45,089 nt of DNA from Hespellia sp. (GTDB taxonomy: Bacteria > Bacillota > Clostridia > Lachnospirales > Lachnospiraceae). The notes under the pieces were generated by a model. That model saw nothing but the letters and a program-made list of their open reading frames with translations, searched no databases and was not told the DNA's origin. How positions within the stretch are numbered: the stretch's first letter is position 1; every line of letters begins with the position of its first letter. The stretch spans positions 1 through 45,089 of the forward strand of contig JAQUUC010000030.1 in NCBI GenBank assembly GCA_028694105.1, read 5' to 3'. Shown one piece after another: positions 7,489 through 15,627 of the stretch. The translations under genes and the position numbers were made by a program.

Positions 7489-7996
7489 CTTCTCATTTCG
7501 TATTTACAATATTCAACTGTAAAACAAATTCAAATCTTGTTTTTAAATTTCATCGTCTTGAAAAAAATCTTTATTTCTATTATCAGGAATTATCCAAAAA
7601 CTAAACTGCCATATTGCCATATATCTCCCTCCTAATCCGTCATAGTAAGTCCTTAATATTTTGGTAACCACCATATGGAGGCTCTACTTTTTCTGAAGGA
7701 TTGATTGTTTTCTATCATTAGTTCTGCAACCTCCAAAAAATATTATCATTAATCCCAAAACACACCCGCTAAAATAGATATTGCAATTCCTATGACTCCA
7801 ACAACACATAAAACATTCACAACTGTATTGATTGTGGATTTGGCTTACTCAATGCTCATTCTCTCTTTGTGTCTCATTTTCTCAATTATATCATAAACAA
7901 ATAGATATTCATATCCACATACTTTCTTTACACAAAGTCGATTCCATGTTCGTGCATACTATATAAAAGAAGATAAACATGGCGGAGGTACGAAAT
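7489..7996. other. Spacer with gene debris between the minus-strand series and the nuclease gene
   Basis: No full gene is visible. It holds a 25-codon frame with an excellent ribosome binding site (7543-7620) and, upstream of it, a frame at 7640-7711 that ends in EPPYGGYQNIKDLL and a stop but has no start. A hydrophobic fragment (GVIGIAISILAGVFWD) lies near 7790. All are on the minus strand and read as leftovers of small genes. The plus-strand gene at 7997 must be transcribed from within the right end, but I found no convincing promoter pair. Confidence 0.5.
7543..7620 (-). pseudogene. 25-codon N-terminal gene fragment with intact ribosome binding site
   Basis: GGAGGG five to seven bases before ATG at 7618-7620 is one of the best translation signals in the block, yet the frame ends after 25 codons (MAIWQFSFWIIP, then a charged tail to TAA at 7543-7545). 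The aromatic start looks like the first beta strand of a larger soluble protein. I read it as a gene cut short; a functional small peptide cannot be excluded. Confidence 0.4.
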
Positions 7997-8944
7997 ATGG
8001 AAAATATAATAGGGAAAATAACGGAATTTACAGACATACGATATACAAGGAAAGGCAAAACTATTATCACCTTTATTTTGGAGAATAGAGGCAGACAAAT
8101 TCCATGTGTTGCTTATGAAGCTTTGGCAGAAAAAATAGAATTCAATGTTAATGAAGGAGATATATTGGAGCTTAAAGGATATCTTGAGAATAACGTATAT
8201 CGTGGAATGCGTAATTTTAGAGTTCTTTCTTATGATACAATAAATGCAGCTCCTATATTACCAAAACCTGCCCTTACCAACTCCCTTGTTGATGAACTCA
8301 TCATTGATGGCAAAGAACATTTTGAATATATTCCGCATATTATGAATTATTTGAATGAATACAACATTGAATATACCCACAAATCCTTGCGCGCTGGTGA
8401 CTACTATCGTTTTGGAAGCAGAAACATCATTGAAAGAAAAAAGAGCTTGGAAGAACTTGTGATTAATTTAAGCCACCCTGAGAAGGCTCTCAGTTTGTCG
8501 AAAGAGTTCCGTCTGGGTCTTGACTATGGGTTGCACTGGATTCTTCTCGTCGAAGCTGATATATCCTGCACGATTTCCAAACTCTGTGATTGGGAAACGT
8601 TAAACCAACATATTCCAAAAAGCAACCCTTATATCGCATATCCTTCAATGCTGAAAAATGTATTGATGACGCTGGAACGAAAATATAACATGACCATCTA
8701 CTTTTGCAAACCTGAAGAAATGGCCGAAGCTATCAAACTGTGGAAGATTTTGTTTCAAACTGGGGAAAAGATAGGTCAATCTACAATATCTCTGTATCCT
8801 TCTAAACATAAGGCTTTCACACACTTTGTTACTTTTGTATCAAACTCCCCACTTTGCGATTTTTGTTTTTCTCTATGTTCCCCGGCAATCCCCCACATCC
8901 CCTTTCAGGCAAAGTCGTTCATCCTCAAAGTTAGTTCTAAATAA
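7997..8944 (+). CDS. OB-fold plus ERCC4/XPF-like nuclease domain protein (315 aa)
   Basis: Residues ~1-85 have an OB-fold pattern like single-strand DNA-binding proteins (IIGKITEFTDIRYTRKGK; GDILELKGYL). Residues ~105-240 carry the hallmarks of an ERCC4/XPF nuclease: IIDGKE as the first acidic motif, RAGDY, then IERKKSLEEL and WILLVEAD. XPF-family nucleases cut branched or single-strand/duplex junction DNA; in phages such domains occur in replication modules. The start is ATG 7997, seven bases after GGAGGT; a longer frame from 7979 would include that site. The last ~55 residues (Cys/Pro/Phe-rich) match nothing I know and may be a frame extension. It is the only plus-strand gene of the block, next to the core operon. 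Confidence 0.6.
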   Translation: MENIIGKITEFTDIRYTRKGKTIITFILENRGRQIPCVAYEALAEKIEFNVNEGDILELKGYLENNVYRGMRNFRVLSYDTINAAPILPKPALTNSLVDELIIDGKEHFEYIPHIMNYLNEYNIEYTHKSLRAGDYYRFGSRNIIERKKSLEELVINLSHPEKALSLSKEFRLGLDYGLHWILLVEADISCTISKLCDWETLNQHIPKSNPYIAYPSMLKNVLMTLERKYNMTIYFCKPEEMAEAIKLWKILFQTGEKIGQSTISLYPSKHKAFTHFVTFVSNSPLCDFCFSLCSPAIPHIPFQAKSFILKVSSK

Positions 8945-9176
8945 CTAAGGAATGATTCGGGAATGACTTGGAGCAGCGCTCCATTTCTCACAAAAAATCG
9001 TATAATTAAAAGTCACCAAGTCTGCTCTATTCCAAGGCTTTCCTCCGTTTTGTTCCAAAAAAAGGCCTTGCAACAACTGAACTTAATTCCAGCCTACAAG
9101 GTCTCTAACTTTCTCTATTTTGTTCTACTTCAGGATACTGCCTTGGTCCCTTATGGGGATGTTTGGGAGTGCCTGT
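8945..9176. other. Junction spacer between accessory block and rsfS operon
   Basis: No convincing gene. A short perfect hairpin (TGGAGC 8969-8974 with GCTCCA 8978-8983) lies 24 bases past the nuclease gene but has a poor T-run. On the minus strand, CCTTG/CAAGG arms (9097-9101 and 9066-9070) with a long loop are followed by a T-run (9057-9063), a weak candidate terminator for the rsfS operon. No integrase gene, tRNA or direct repeat marks the boundary. Confidence 0.35.
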
Positions 9177-9527
9177 CTATAGAGAGTCAATATTGATTTC
9201 TTTTCCATCTCTCCAGATACGCTCTAAATTATAGAACAATCGGTTTTCTTTGTCGAAGACATGCACGATGATATCGCCGAAATCCATCAGAATCCAGCTC
9301 TTTCCGTCCGCACCTTCCTTTTGCTTCAGATGATATCCTGCCTTGTGAAGCTCTTCCTCCACTGCATCTACCATTGCACGCACCTGGCTGTCGTTGGTAC
9401 CGTTTGCAATGATAAAATAGTCTGCCATCACTGATATTCCGGCAATGTCGATCACTTTGATATCTTCACCTTTTTTCTCTTCTAACGCAGCACATGCAAT
9501 ACGTGCCATCTCTTTTGCCTGATCCAT
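9177..9527 (-). CDS. rsfS: Ribosome silencing factor RsfS
   Basis: This 116-residue protein has the full RsfS (Iojap/YbeB, DUF143) pattern: KVIDIAGISVMADYFIIANG, then QVRAMVDAVEEEL, and the C-terminal GDIIVHVF and YNLERIW motifs. RsfS binds ribosomal protein L14 on the 50S subunit and blocks subunit joining when nutrients are low (family knowledge). Its length is typical. A strong AGGAGG precedes the ATG, and the gene follows yqeK by 11 bases, closing the eight-gene ribosome-assembly operon that starts with rplU. Confidence 0.95.
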   Translation of the reverse strand: MDQAKEMARIACAALEEKKGEDIKVIDIAGISVMADYFIIANGTNDSQVRAMVDAVEEELHKAGYHLKQKEGADGKSWILMDFGDIIVHVFDKENRLFYNLERIWRDGKEINIDSL

Positions 9528-9538
9528 TTTACTTCCTC

Positions 9539-10117
9539 CTACCTGGTTCTAATTACATTCTTATAATATTCATAAGTGATTTCCGTGGTGTGATCCACTT
9601 TTCTTCCGGTTTTCTTCAGAAAATTAAGCGTTGCCTCTGAAACCATGAACACAGCTTTATCGATATCCGAAAAAGCAATCTTCCGGATAATCGGAAGAAT
9701 CTCCAGTCGATCTCGTCCCGGCTCAATATAGTCGGAAATATAGAGAATCTTTTCGAGTGTTGTCATCTCTGCCTTTCCGGTCGTGTGATACTTGATTGCA
9801 TTTAACACTGCATCGTCATACACACCGTAGGAATGCTTCGCAAGATAGGCACCTAATTTGGCATGAATCAGCGCAGGCATCTCCCGTTCGGACTGGGTCA
9901 GCTCAATGTGATGCCGCTTCGCAAGCTTTAACTGGTCCGGAATCGACCGGTTCTTCGCACAGTCATGCAGCAGTCCTGCCAAAAGTGCCTGTTCCAGATC
10001 TACATCATAAACCATTGCAAGCGCACTTGCCGTATACATAACACCAAGTGTATGATCATAACGGTCTTTCTTTAATTCTTTTTCTAGTTCTCGTCTTATC
10101 TTATGAATATCTGCCAT
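9539..10117 (-). CDS. yqeK: HD-domain diadenosine tetraphosphatase YqeK
   Basis: The 192-residue product matches the YqeK family of HD hydrolases, which split Ap4A symmetrically into two ADP. Metal-binding residues are visible: His22, the HD pair His51-Asp52 in LLHDCAK, a His in IHAKLGAYL and another in IKYHTTG, followed by the family signature YISDYIEPGR. The start lies 6 bases after the nadD stop, so translation is probably coupled. The nadD-yqeK-rsfS order is common in Firmicutes. Confidence 0.93.
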   Translation of the reverse strand: MADIHKIRRELEKELKKDRYDHTLGVMYTASALAMVYDVDLEQALLAGLLHDCAKNRSIPDQLKLAKRHHIELTQSEREMPALIHAKLGAYLAKHSYGVYDDAVLNAIKYHTTGKAEMTTLEKILYISDYIEPGRDRLEILPIIRKIAFSDIDKAVFMVSEATLNFLKKTGRKVDHTTEITYEYYKNVIRTR

Positions 10118-10123
10118 TCTTTT

Positions 10124-10735
10124 CTAATCTTCCTCATATAAATTGTTCGTAATCATATAGTCTGCAACCGCATCCGGCACCATATAACTGATGCTTAAAT
10201 GTGCTGCGGCTCTTTTCCGAATTGTTGTCGATGATATTTCCAAAAGCGGTGCACGAAGAAGTTCGATTCTTGCGTCATATTTCTCATGCAAATATTCAAT
10301 CTGCTTTTTCATTTCATCCTGATCCTTATCATCCCTCATTGCCGCAAGAATAATACAGGTCGGGAATATTTCCCGGAAATGTGCCCATTCTTCAATTGCA
10401 AAGAGTGAATCTGCTCCCAGTATAAAATAAAACTGTGTATCCGGATACTTCTGATTGAATTCTCTCATCGTCTCATATGTGTAAGAATGTCTGCCAATCT
10501 TTGCCTCATGGAGCGACAATCTAAAATGTGGTACATTCTCAGTGGCAAGCTCAACCATATTCACCCGGTGTTCCAAAGCTTTCTTATTCACTTCTGCATC
10601 TTTGTGCGGTGGATTACCGTTTGGTAAAAACCAGATCTCGTCCAATGCAAACGATTCATAAGCCATCTGCCCCAGAAGCAGATGCCCAATATGAATCGGA
10701 TCAAAGGTTCCACCCATAATACCAATCTTTTTCAT
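10124..10735 (-). CDS. nadD: Nicotinate-nucleotide adenylyltransferase NadD
   Basis: NadD transfers AMP from ATP to nicotinate mononucleotide, giving deamido-NAD in NAD biosynthesis. The nucleotidyltransferase motif GGTFDPIHIGH is at residues 8-18, with the substrate loop NPPHKD after it, and the second ATP-binding motif SSTTIRKRA near the C-terminus. Length (203 aa) is normal. AAGGAG precedes the ATG, and the gene follows yhbY by 9 bases. Confidence 0.96.
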   Translation of the reverse strand: MKKIGIMGGTFDPIHIGHLLLGQMAYESFALDEIWFLPNGNPPHKDAEVNKKALEHRVNMVELATENVPHFRLSLHEAKIGRHSYTYETMREFNQKYPDTQFYFILGADSLFAIEEWAHFREIFPTCIILAAMRDDKDQDEMKKQIEYLHEKYDARIELLRAPLLEISSTTIRKRAAAHLSISYMVPDAVADYMITNNLYEED

Positions 10736-10744
10736 TATGTCTCC

Positions 10745-11038
10745 TTATTTCGGCAGCACAATCTTTTTCTTCTCATCTTTTCCTTCTTTGTAAAGGACAA
10801 TTTTCTTGCCGATCACCTGTACAACCTGTGAACGTGTACGTTCAGCAACCAGCTGTGCAAGCTCTTTCGGGTCATCAGCGCAGTTTTGAAGTACGCTGAT
10901 CTTAATCAGTTCTCTCGCCTCGAGTGCTTCAGTAAGTGCTGCTGTCAGACTCGGTGTCATACTGCTCTTTCCAATCTGGAAGATTGGATCAATATTCATT
11001 GCGAGGCTCTTTAAATATGCTCTTTGTTTTGTTGTCAT
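10745..11038 (-). CDS. yhbY: YhbY-family CRM RNA-binding protein
   Basis: A 97-residue protein consisting of one CRM domain, which binds rRNA precursors and is linked to 50S assembly. Typical features are the opening TTKQRAYLKSLA, the GK(S/G) turn in FQIGKSSMTP, and a C-terminal strand VVQVIGKKIVLYK. The gene is 9 bases after obgE and 9 before nadD, within the ribosome-assembly operon. The start has a GGAG site. No unusual features. Confidence 0.93.
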   Translation of the reverse strand: MTTKQRAYLKSLAMNIDPIFQIGKSSMTPSLTAALTEALEARELIKISVLQNCADDPKELAQLVAERTRSQVVQVIGKKIVLYKEGKDEKKKIVLPK

Positions 11039-11047
11039 GATAATCTC

Positions 11048-12331
11048 CTATTTGAAGTAATCGAACTGCCATCCATACATCTTAACAGTATCGCCTTCTT
11101 GAATTCCCTTTTCATCTAATGCTTTGATAATTCCACTGTCTTTTAAGAAGCGCTGGAAGAATGCAAATCCCTTTTCAGAATCCAGGTTCGTATAACCAAG
11201 CATCTTCTCGATCTTAGGACCTTCCACAACATAAACGCCATCTTCAATCTCGATTGTATATGGCAGATCTTCGTAAATCAGCTCATCATCCGGGAAGAAT
11301 TCCTGTTCAAATGTAATTGGCTTCGTATCCAGCTTTTTTAACTGCTCACTGACATAATAGAGCAGCTCGCTGACACCTTCTCCGGTCACACCGGAAATTG
11401 CAAACACCTTAATTCCCTGTGGTTCAAATTCCTTACGGATTTTTTCCACCGGATCCTCATCCTCTGAGTAGATGAGATCGGTCTTATTCGCAGCAATCAC
11501 CTGCGGACGTTTTGCGATGTCCTCATTATATGCTTCTAATTCTTTGTTAATTTTGTAAATGTCATCAATCGGATCTCTGCCTTCACTTCCGGCCGCATCC
11601 ACGACATGGATCATCATTCTCGTACGTTCAATATGACGCAGGAATTCATGCCCCAGTCCAACACCTTCGGAAGCGCCCTCTATCAGTCCCGGTATATCCG
11701 CGATCACAAAACCATCCGCACCATTTAAATCAACCACACCGAGATTTGGATTCAGTGTAGTAAAATGATAATTGGCAATCTTTGGATTGGCGTTGGTCAC
11801 ACGACTTAAGAACGTTGATTTACCAACATTCGGAAATCCAATCAGTCCAACATCGGCAATCACCTTTAATTCCAGCTGAACCTCAAGTTCCTTCGCTGGC
11901 TGTCCCGGCTGTGCGTACTTCGGAACCTGCATCGTTGCCGTAGCATAATGCATATTTCCCTGTCCGCCGCGTCCACCCTTCAGGATAATCTGACGCCGGT
12001 TCTCGCCTGACATATCCGCAATGATTTTCCCGGTTGTCGACTCTTTGATAATCGTTCCTTCCGGAACCTTCAGTACACGGTCGTTTCCGTCTGCACCATG
12101 ACAGCGTTTTTTACCACCCGGTTCTCCATCGGTCGCAACAAATTTTCGTTTGTGCCGATAATCCTGCAGTGTATTTAAGCCTTCATCTACTTCAAAAATG
12201 AGGTCTCCGCCACGTCCGCCGTCTCCACCGTCAGGTCCGCCATTCGGCACATATAATTCTCTTCGAAAACTTACATGTCCGTCTCCGCCTTTTCCCGATC
12301 TTATATAAATCTTTGCTCTATCTGCAAACAT
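11048..12331 (-). CDS. obgE: GTPase ObgE/CgtA
   Basis: A 427-residue Obg GTPase acting in late 50S assembly and stress control. The Gly-rich Obg domain fills residues 1-158. The G domain starts near 159 with Walker A GFPNVGKST (~165), then DIPGLIEGA and NKTD. A C-terminal OCT domain (~350-427, ending YGWQFDYF) is present, as in Firmicute Obg. The start is ATG 12331 (MFADRAKIY) with AAGGGAA upstream; a frame extending to 12367 lacks support. A hairpin in the 68-base gap after rpmA may lower read-through into this gene. Confidence 0.96.
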   Translation of the reverse strand: MFADRAKIYIRSGKGGDGHVSFRRELYVPNGGPDGGDGGRGGDLIFEVDEGLNTLQDYRHKRKFVATDGEPGGKKRCHGADGNDRVLKVPEGTIIKESTTGKIIADMSGENRRQIILKGGRGGQGNMHYATATMQVPKYAQPGQPAKELEVQLELKVIADVGLIGFPNVGKSTFLSRVTNANPKIANYHFTTLNPNLGVVDLNGADGFVIADIPGLIEGASEGVGLGHEFLRHIERTRMMIHVVDAAGSEGRDPIDDIYKINKELEAYNEDIAKRPQVIAANKTDLIYSEDEDPVEKIRKEFEPQGIKVFAISGVTGEGVSELLYYVSEQLKKLDTKPITFEQEFFPDDELIYEDLPYTIEIEDGVYVVEGPKIEKMLGYTNLDSEKGFAFFQRFLKDSGIIKALDEKGIQEGDTVKMYGWQFDYFK

Positions 12332-12358
12332 AGTATTCCCTTTCAATAAAGTGAAACA

Positions 12359-12387
12359 AGGCTCCAAACCAAGAAGATTTGAAGCCT
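12359..12387 (-). terminator. Candidate attenuating hairpin between rpmA and obgE
   Basis: Arms 12378-12387 and 12359-12368 pair at 9 of 10 positions with a 9-base loop. On the minus strand the stem is followed by TGTTTC, not a clean T-run, so full termination is unlikely; partial termination or transcript processing would lower obgE-rsfS relative to the ribosomal proteins. Confidence 0.4.
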
Positions 12388-12399
12388 AGTAATTACATC

Positions 12400-12684
12400 T
12401 TATTCTGCTACTGGAACGATAGAAACCTGTTTCTTATCGCGTCCTTTTCTTTCAAACTTAACAACGCCATCAACTAATGCAAACAATGTATCGTCTCCAC
12501 CGCGTCCTACGTTGACACCTGGATGAATCTTTGTTCCACGCTGTCTGTAAAGAATATTTCCAGCTTTTACAAACTGTCCATCGGCTCTCTTAGCGCCCAG
12601 TCTTTTTGACTCTGAGTCTCTACCGTTCTTAGTAGAACCCATTCCTTTTTTATGAGCGAAAAATTGAAGGTTTAATTTCATCAT
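12400..12684 (-). CDS. rpmA: Ribosomal protein L27 with cleavable N-terminal leader
   Basis: L27 sits at the peptidyl transferase centre of the 50S subunit. The product starts [14 protein letters not shown]; in Firmicutes the leader before AHKKG is removed after the LQFF motif by the protease Prp, whose gene lies directly upstream (family knowledge from Staphylococcus aureus). The rest ([24 protein letters not shown]) is standard. I set the start at 12684 because GGAGG lies nine bases before it; a frame reaching 12726 overlaps prp and lacks a site. Confidence 0.95.
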   Translation of the reverse strand: MMKLNLQFFAHKKGMGSTKNGRDSESKRLGAKRADGQFVKAGNILYRQRGTKIHPGVNVGRGGDDTLFALVDGVVKFERKGRDKKQVSIVPVAE

Positions 12685-12688
12685 GGTT

Positions 12689-13021
12689 TTACACCTCCTC
12701 AAATGTGATTGTAATATAATCTTCATAGTCTTCGTTATCTGCCAGCTCCTCTAATCCGAGAATCATGGCCTTTAACAATAATTCTGCATCATGACCGGGT
12801 ACAGTCTTAAACCGGTAATCAATCAAAGCTTCCTCTTCGTTTGAAACCTGTGAGGTCTCATCTTCCGTATAACGCTCGATTGCATTCATCGTATTAATCA
12901 TCAGCATCGATGCCCCTGCGCAGACAATATCCTCACCTGCCTCGGCATATCCCGCATGATTAATTGCTGTAAACCCCATGCATGCATGTCTTTCATTCTT
13001 ATAAATCGTTACATTGATCAT
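12689..13021 (-). CDS. prp: Ribosomal-processing cysteine protease Prp
   Basis: The 110-residue protein belongs to the Prp/YsxB family, encoded between rplU and rpmA in Firmicutes. The catalytic His and Cys are in [15 protein letters not shown] (His near residue 22, Cys near 34). The family norm has Gly before the His; here it is Asn (NHAGYA). Prp removes the leader of L27, which the neighbouring rpmA carries. It starts 12 bases after rplU and ends 4 bases before rpmA, so the three are translated as a unit. Confidence 0.93.
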   Translation of the reverse strand: MINVTIYKNERHACMGFTAINHAGYAEAGEDIVCAGASMLMINTMNAIERYTEDETSQVSNEEEALIDYRFKTVPGHDAELLLKAMILGLEELADNEDYEDYITITFEEV

Positions 13022-13033
13022 TCAAACACCTTA

Positions 13034-13342
13034 TTATGCGTTGATTTTTTCAATCTTAACTGCTGTGTAAGACTGTCTGTGACCGTTTTTCTTATGATAT
13101 CCAGTTTTTCTCTTATACTTGTAAACGATGACTTTCTTAGCTCTACCGTTCTCAACTACAGAACCTGTTACAGTTGCACCTTCGACTGTTGGGTTTCCAA
13201 CAACCATCTGGTCTCCGCTTACTGCAAGAACCTGGTCAAATGTAAAAGACTCTCCAGCTTCTACACCAAGCTTCTCTACTTTAATGATATCGCCTTCAGC
13301 TACTTTGTACTGTTTACCACCTGTTGCTATAATTGCGTACAT
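13034..13342 (-). CDS. rplU: Ribosomal protein L21
   Basis: L21 binds 23S rRNA in the 50S subunit. The 102-residue sequence is typical: opening [14 protein letters not shown], then GDIIKVEKL and the basic [16 protein letters not shown] tail. TAGGAGGTG gives a strong ribosome binding site. It is the first gene of the operon and has a ~90-base leader and a clear promoter that reaches into the 3' end of the amidohydrolase gene. Confidence 0.97.
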   Translation of the reverse strand: MYAIIATGGKQYKVAEGDIIKVEKLGVEAGESFTFDQVLAVSGDQMVVGNPTVEGATVTGSVVENGRAKKVIVYKYKRKTGYHKKNGHRQSYTAVKIEKINA

Positions 13343-13432
13343 ATGGCACCTCCTATTATCATTACTCGCCAGCTGTGGTGATCACTCACTATAAATGATG
13401 CTTTTTAACCTCGCTGTGCGGCATACCGTAGT
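13343..13432 (-). promoter_or_regulatory. rplU leader region, candidate L21 leader RNA
   Basis: About 90 transcribed bases separate the promoter from the rplU start. L21 leaders are a known structured RNA class in Firmicutes, thought to bind L21 for feedback control. Short pairing blocks are visible (for example CGG/CCG around TATG near the 5' end and TGATCA near the middle), but I could not fold it by hand to the family model. The assignment rests on position and length. Confidence 0.5.
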
Positions 13433-13462
13433 AGTATAGCATATACATTTCTATAAAGTCAA
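13433..13462 (-). promoter_or_regulatory. Promoter of the rplU operon
   Basis: On the minus strand, TTGACT (13457-13462), an 18-base spacer and TATACT (13433-13438), with TG one base before the -10 (extended -10). The -35 overlaps the last codons and stop of the amidohydrolase gene. Confidence 0.8.
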
Positions 13463-14236
13463 CAAATTTCTGGCATTTCCATCAAAAATCTGTTCTTTTT
13501 CACAATCTGTCAGATCCATGGCTCTTAACATTTCCACAGATTCTCTCTGTCCGGACCACGGCGAATCCGTTGCGAACAGAATCTTGTCCGTTCCATGGTT
13601 TCTGCAGATACGTGTGAACTGCTCTTCGGAAATGAAACCAAACACCACTGCCGTATCCAGATATACCTCTTTTCCGACCAGATTTTCCTCAACCTCGTCC
13701 CATCTCTGGAAGCCGCCCATATGTGCCAGTACGAGCTTCGATGGCCTGACATCCTCAATCATCTTCGCAGCCTTCTGTGGTGTGCAGTGCGTACACTCCG
13801 GATATCCCGGATCAAATCCCGCGTGAACGCTGACGATCAGATCTTTCTCCGATGCATAGGAAATGATTCGCTCATACCGGATATCGTCAATAAAGACACC
13901 CTGATAATCCGGATGAAGTTTGATGCCCTGAAAGCCCCATTCCTTAATGGTATTTATTTCTGCCTTGTAATCATCACAATCCGGATGAATCCCGCCGAAC
14001 GACAGCAGATTATCCTGCTTCAGTTCACGCGCAAACCGGTTGATGGACTGAAACTGAGACGGTTTTGTCACCACCGGAAGCACGATGGATAAATCAATCC
14101 CCGCATCGTCTGTGGATTTACTCAGTCCCTCTGCAATTCCATTCGTATATGGTTTCGTCTTGCAGCGGCTCTCTAAATAATCAAGTGTCGGTTTTGCTAT
14201 TTTTTCTGGAAATATATGTGTGTGAAAATCTATCAT
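13451..14236 (-). CDS. Amidohydrolase-family metal-dependent hydrolase
   Basis: A 261-residue TIM-barrel hydrolase of the amidohydrolase type (PF04909-like). The metal site is visible: DFHTH at residues 3-7, GIKLHPDYQG, SVHAG, LAHMGG and a C-terminal FATDSPW with the conserved Asp. Family members act as decarboxylases or hydrolases on small carboxylated rings; the substrate cannot be told here. The start is ATG 14236, seven bases after AGAAGG; a frame from 14257 is less likely. It follows lysC by 30 bases and is probably co-transcribed. Confidence 0.85.
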   Translation of the reverse strand: MIDFHTHIFPEKIAKPTLDYLESRCKTKPYTNGIAEGLSKSTDDAGIDLSIVLPVVTKPSQFQSINRFARELKQDNLLSFGGIHPDCDDYKAEINTIKEWGFQGIKLHPDYQGVFIDDIRYERIISYASEKDLIVSVHAGFDPGYPECTHCTPQKAAKMIEDVRPSKLVLAHMGGFQRWDEVEENLVGKEVYLDTAVVFGFISEEQFTRICRNHGTDKILFATDSPWSGQRESVEMLRAMDLTDCEKEQIFDGNARNLLTL

Positions 14237-14266
14237 GTCTATACCTTCTTCATTCAAGCTGTAAGG

Positions 14267-15586
14267 TTATATTCTTGTCAAAACAAAAATCTCATACAAT
14301 GCTTTGATTGCACTCTTGAAATCATCATGGCGGACACCAACGATAATGTTCAGCTCGCTGGAACCCTGGTCGATCATTTTAACATTTATATTCGCATGTG
14401 CGAGGGCGGAGAAAATTCTGCCTGCAGTACCGCGTGTTGCGCGCATCCCTCTTCCCACGATTGCAATCAGTGCAAGATCCGATTCTAACTCGATATGATC
14501 CGGGCTGACCGCCTTATGGATTTCCGTAATGACCTTCTGCTCTTTTTCTTCGAATTCCTTCTTCTCAACGAAAATGGTCATCGTATCAATTCCGGAAGGC
14601 ATATGTTCGATGGAAATCCCGTTGTTCTCAAACACTTCCAAAACCTTACGGCAGAATCCGATTTCTGAGTTCATCATTGCCTTTTCAATTGTAATAGAAG
14701 CAAATCCATCCGTACCTGCAATTCCGGTAATCGTATATTTCGGCTGTCTGCATGTGCTCTCCACAATCAATGTACCCTTATCTTCCGGTGCATTTGTATT
14801 GCGGATGTTGATTGGAATGCCGACCTCTCTGACCGGGAATATGGCGTCTTCATGAAGAACAGATGCACCCATGTAGGAAAGCTCCCGCAGCTCGCGATAC
14901 GTGATGGTTTCGATTGATTTTGGTTTCTTTACAATTCTTGGATCTGCAATCAAAAATCCGGAAACATCCGTCCAGTTTTCATACAGATCGGCGCGGACAG
15001 CTTTTGCGACAAGTGAACCAGTCACATCTGAACCTCCGCGCGAAAATGTAACAATTGTTCCATCTTCCCTGGCACCGTAAAATCCCGGAATGACTGCATA
15101 TTCAATCTCATTTAATGAGTTGCGAAGCAATCCCTCTGTCTTTGCGCCATCGAATTTTCCATTTTCATCAAAACGGATTACTTTTGCGGCATCCAAAAAT
15201 GTAAATCCCAGATATTCAGCGAGAATTTTACCATTCAGGAACTCGCCACGTGAAGCAGCGTAATCAGTGCCTGCCTTTTTCTTGAAATCCGCTTCGATTA
15301 TCTCGAAATCTGCGTCCAGAGACATCGTTAAATCCAAACCTGAAATGATTTCATCGTAACGGTCTTTGATTTCCTTTAACAGTTCTGTAAAATTCTTTCC
15401 GCTCTCTGCAGCCTCATAACATGCATACAGCATATCCGTTACTTTTGTGTCTGTACTGCTTCTCTTTCCCGGTGCAGACGGAATCGCATATCTTCTGGAT
15501 GTGTCATTTAAAATAATGTCCCCAACCTTTTTAAACTGTTCTGCACTTGCAAGTGAGCTTCCACCAAATTTAACTACTTTTTTCAT
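14267..15586 (-). CDS. lysC: Aspartate kinase
   Basis: Aspartokinase phosphorylates L-aspartate, the first step to lysine, threonine and methionine. KFGGSS lies at residues 6-11 and the second kinase motif TFSRGGSDVTGSLVA at about 200. Two ACT regulatory domains fill the C-terminal third (GIAGTDGFASITIEKAMM; ALIAIVGRGMRATRG, where serine/threonine feedback sites lie in relatives). Length (439 aa) fits the monofunctional single-chain class. The upstream gap to trkH is only 41 bases, too short for a lysine riboswitch; AAGGAG precedes the ATG. Confidence 0.93.
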   Translation of the reverse strand: MKKVVKFGGSSLASAEQFKKVGDIILNDTSRRYAIPSAPGKRSSTDTKVTDMLYACYEAAESGKNFTELLKEIKDRYDEIISGLDLTMSLDADFEIIEADFKKKAGTDYAASRGEFLNGKILAEYLGFTFLDAAKVIRFDENGKFDGAKTEGLLRNSLNEIEYAVIPGFYGAREDGTIVTFSRGGSDVTGSLVAKAVRADLYENWTDVSGFLIADPRIVKKPKSIETITYRELRELSYMGASVLHEDAIFPVREVGIPINIRNTNAPEDKGTLIVESTCRQPKYTITGIAGTDGFASITIEKAMMNSEIGFCRKVLEVFENNGISIEHMPSGIDTMTIFVEKKEFEEKEQKVITEIHKAVSPDHIELESDLALIAIVGRGMRATRGTAGRIFSALAHANINVKMIDQGSSELNIIVGVRHDDFKSAIKALYEIFVLTRI

Positions 15587-15627
15587 TTTTCCAATTTCTC
15601 CTTATGTACATTTGTCTTTTCTATCAA

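Noticed and set aside
8963-9196. Plus-strand 77-codon frame between the nuclease gene and rsfS
   Set aside because: No ribosome binding site, odd composition and overlap with the rsfS end; reads as a chance frame.
12956-13381. Long plus-strand frames opposite rplU and prp
   Set aside because: They lie antisense to clear ribosomal genes, lack start signals and have Cys/Phe-rich low-quality composition.
15587-15627. Lysine riboswitch before lysC
   Set aside because: Only 41 bases separate lysC from trkH, far too short for a lysine riboswitch.
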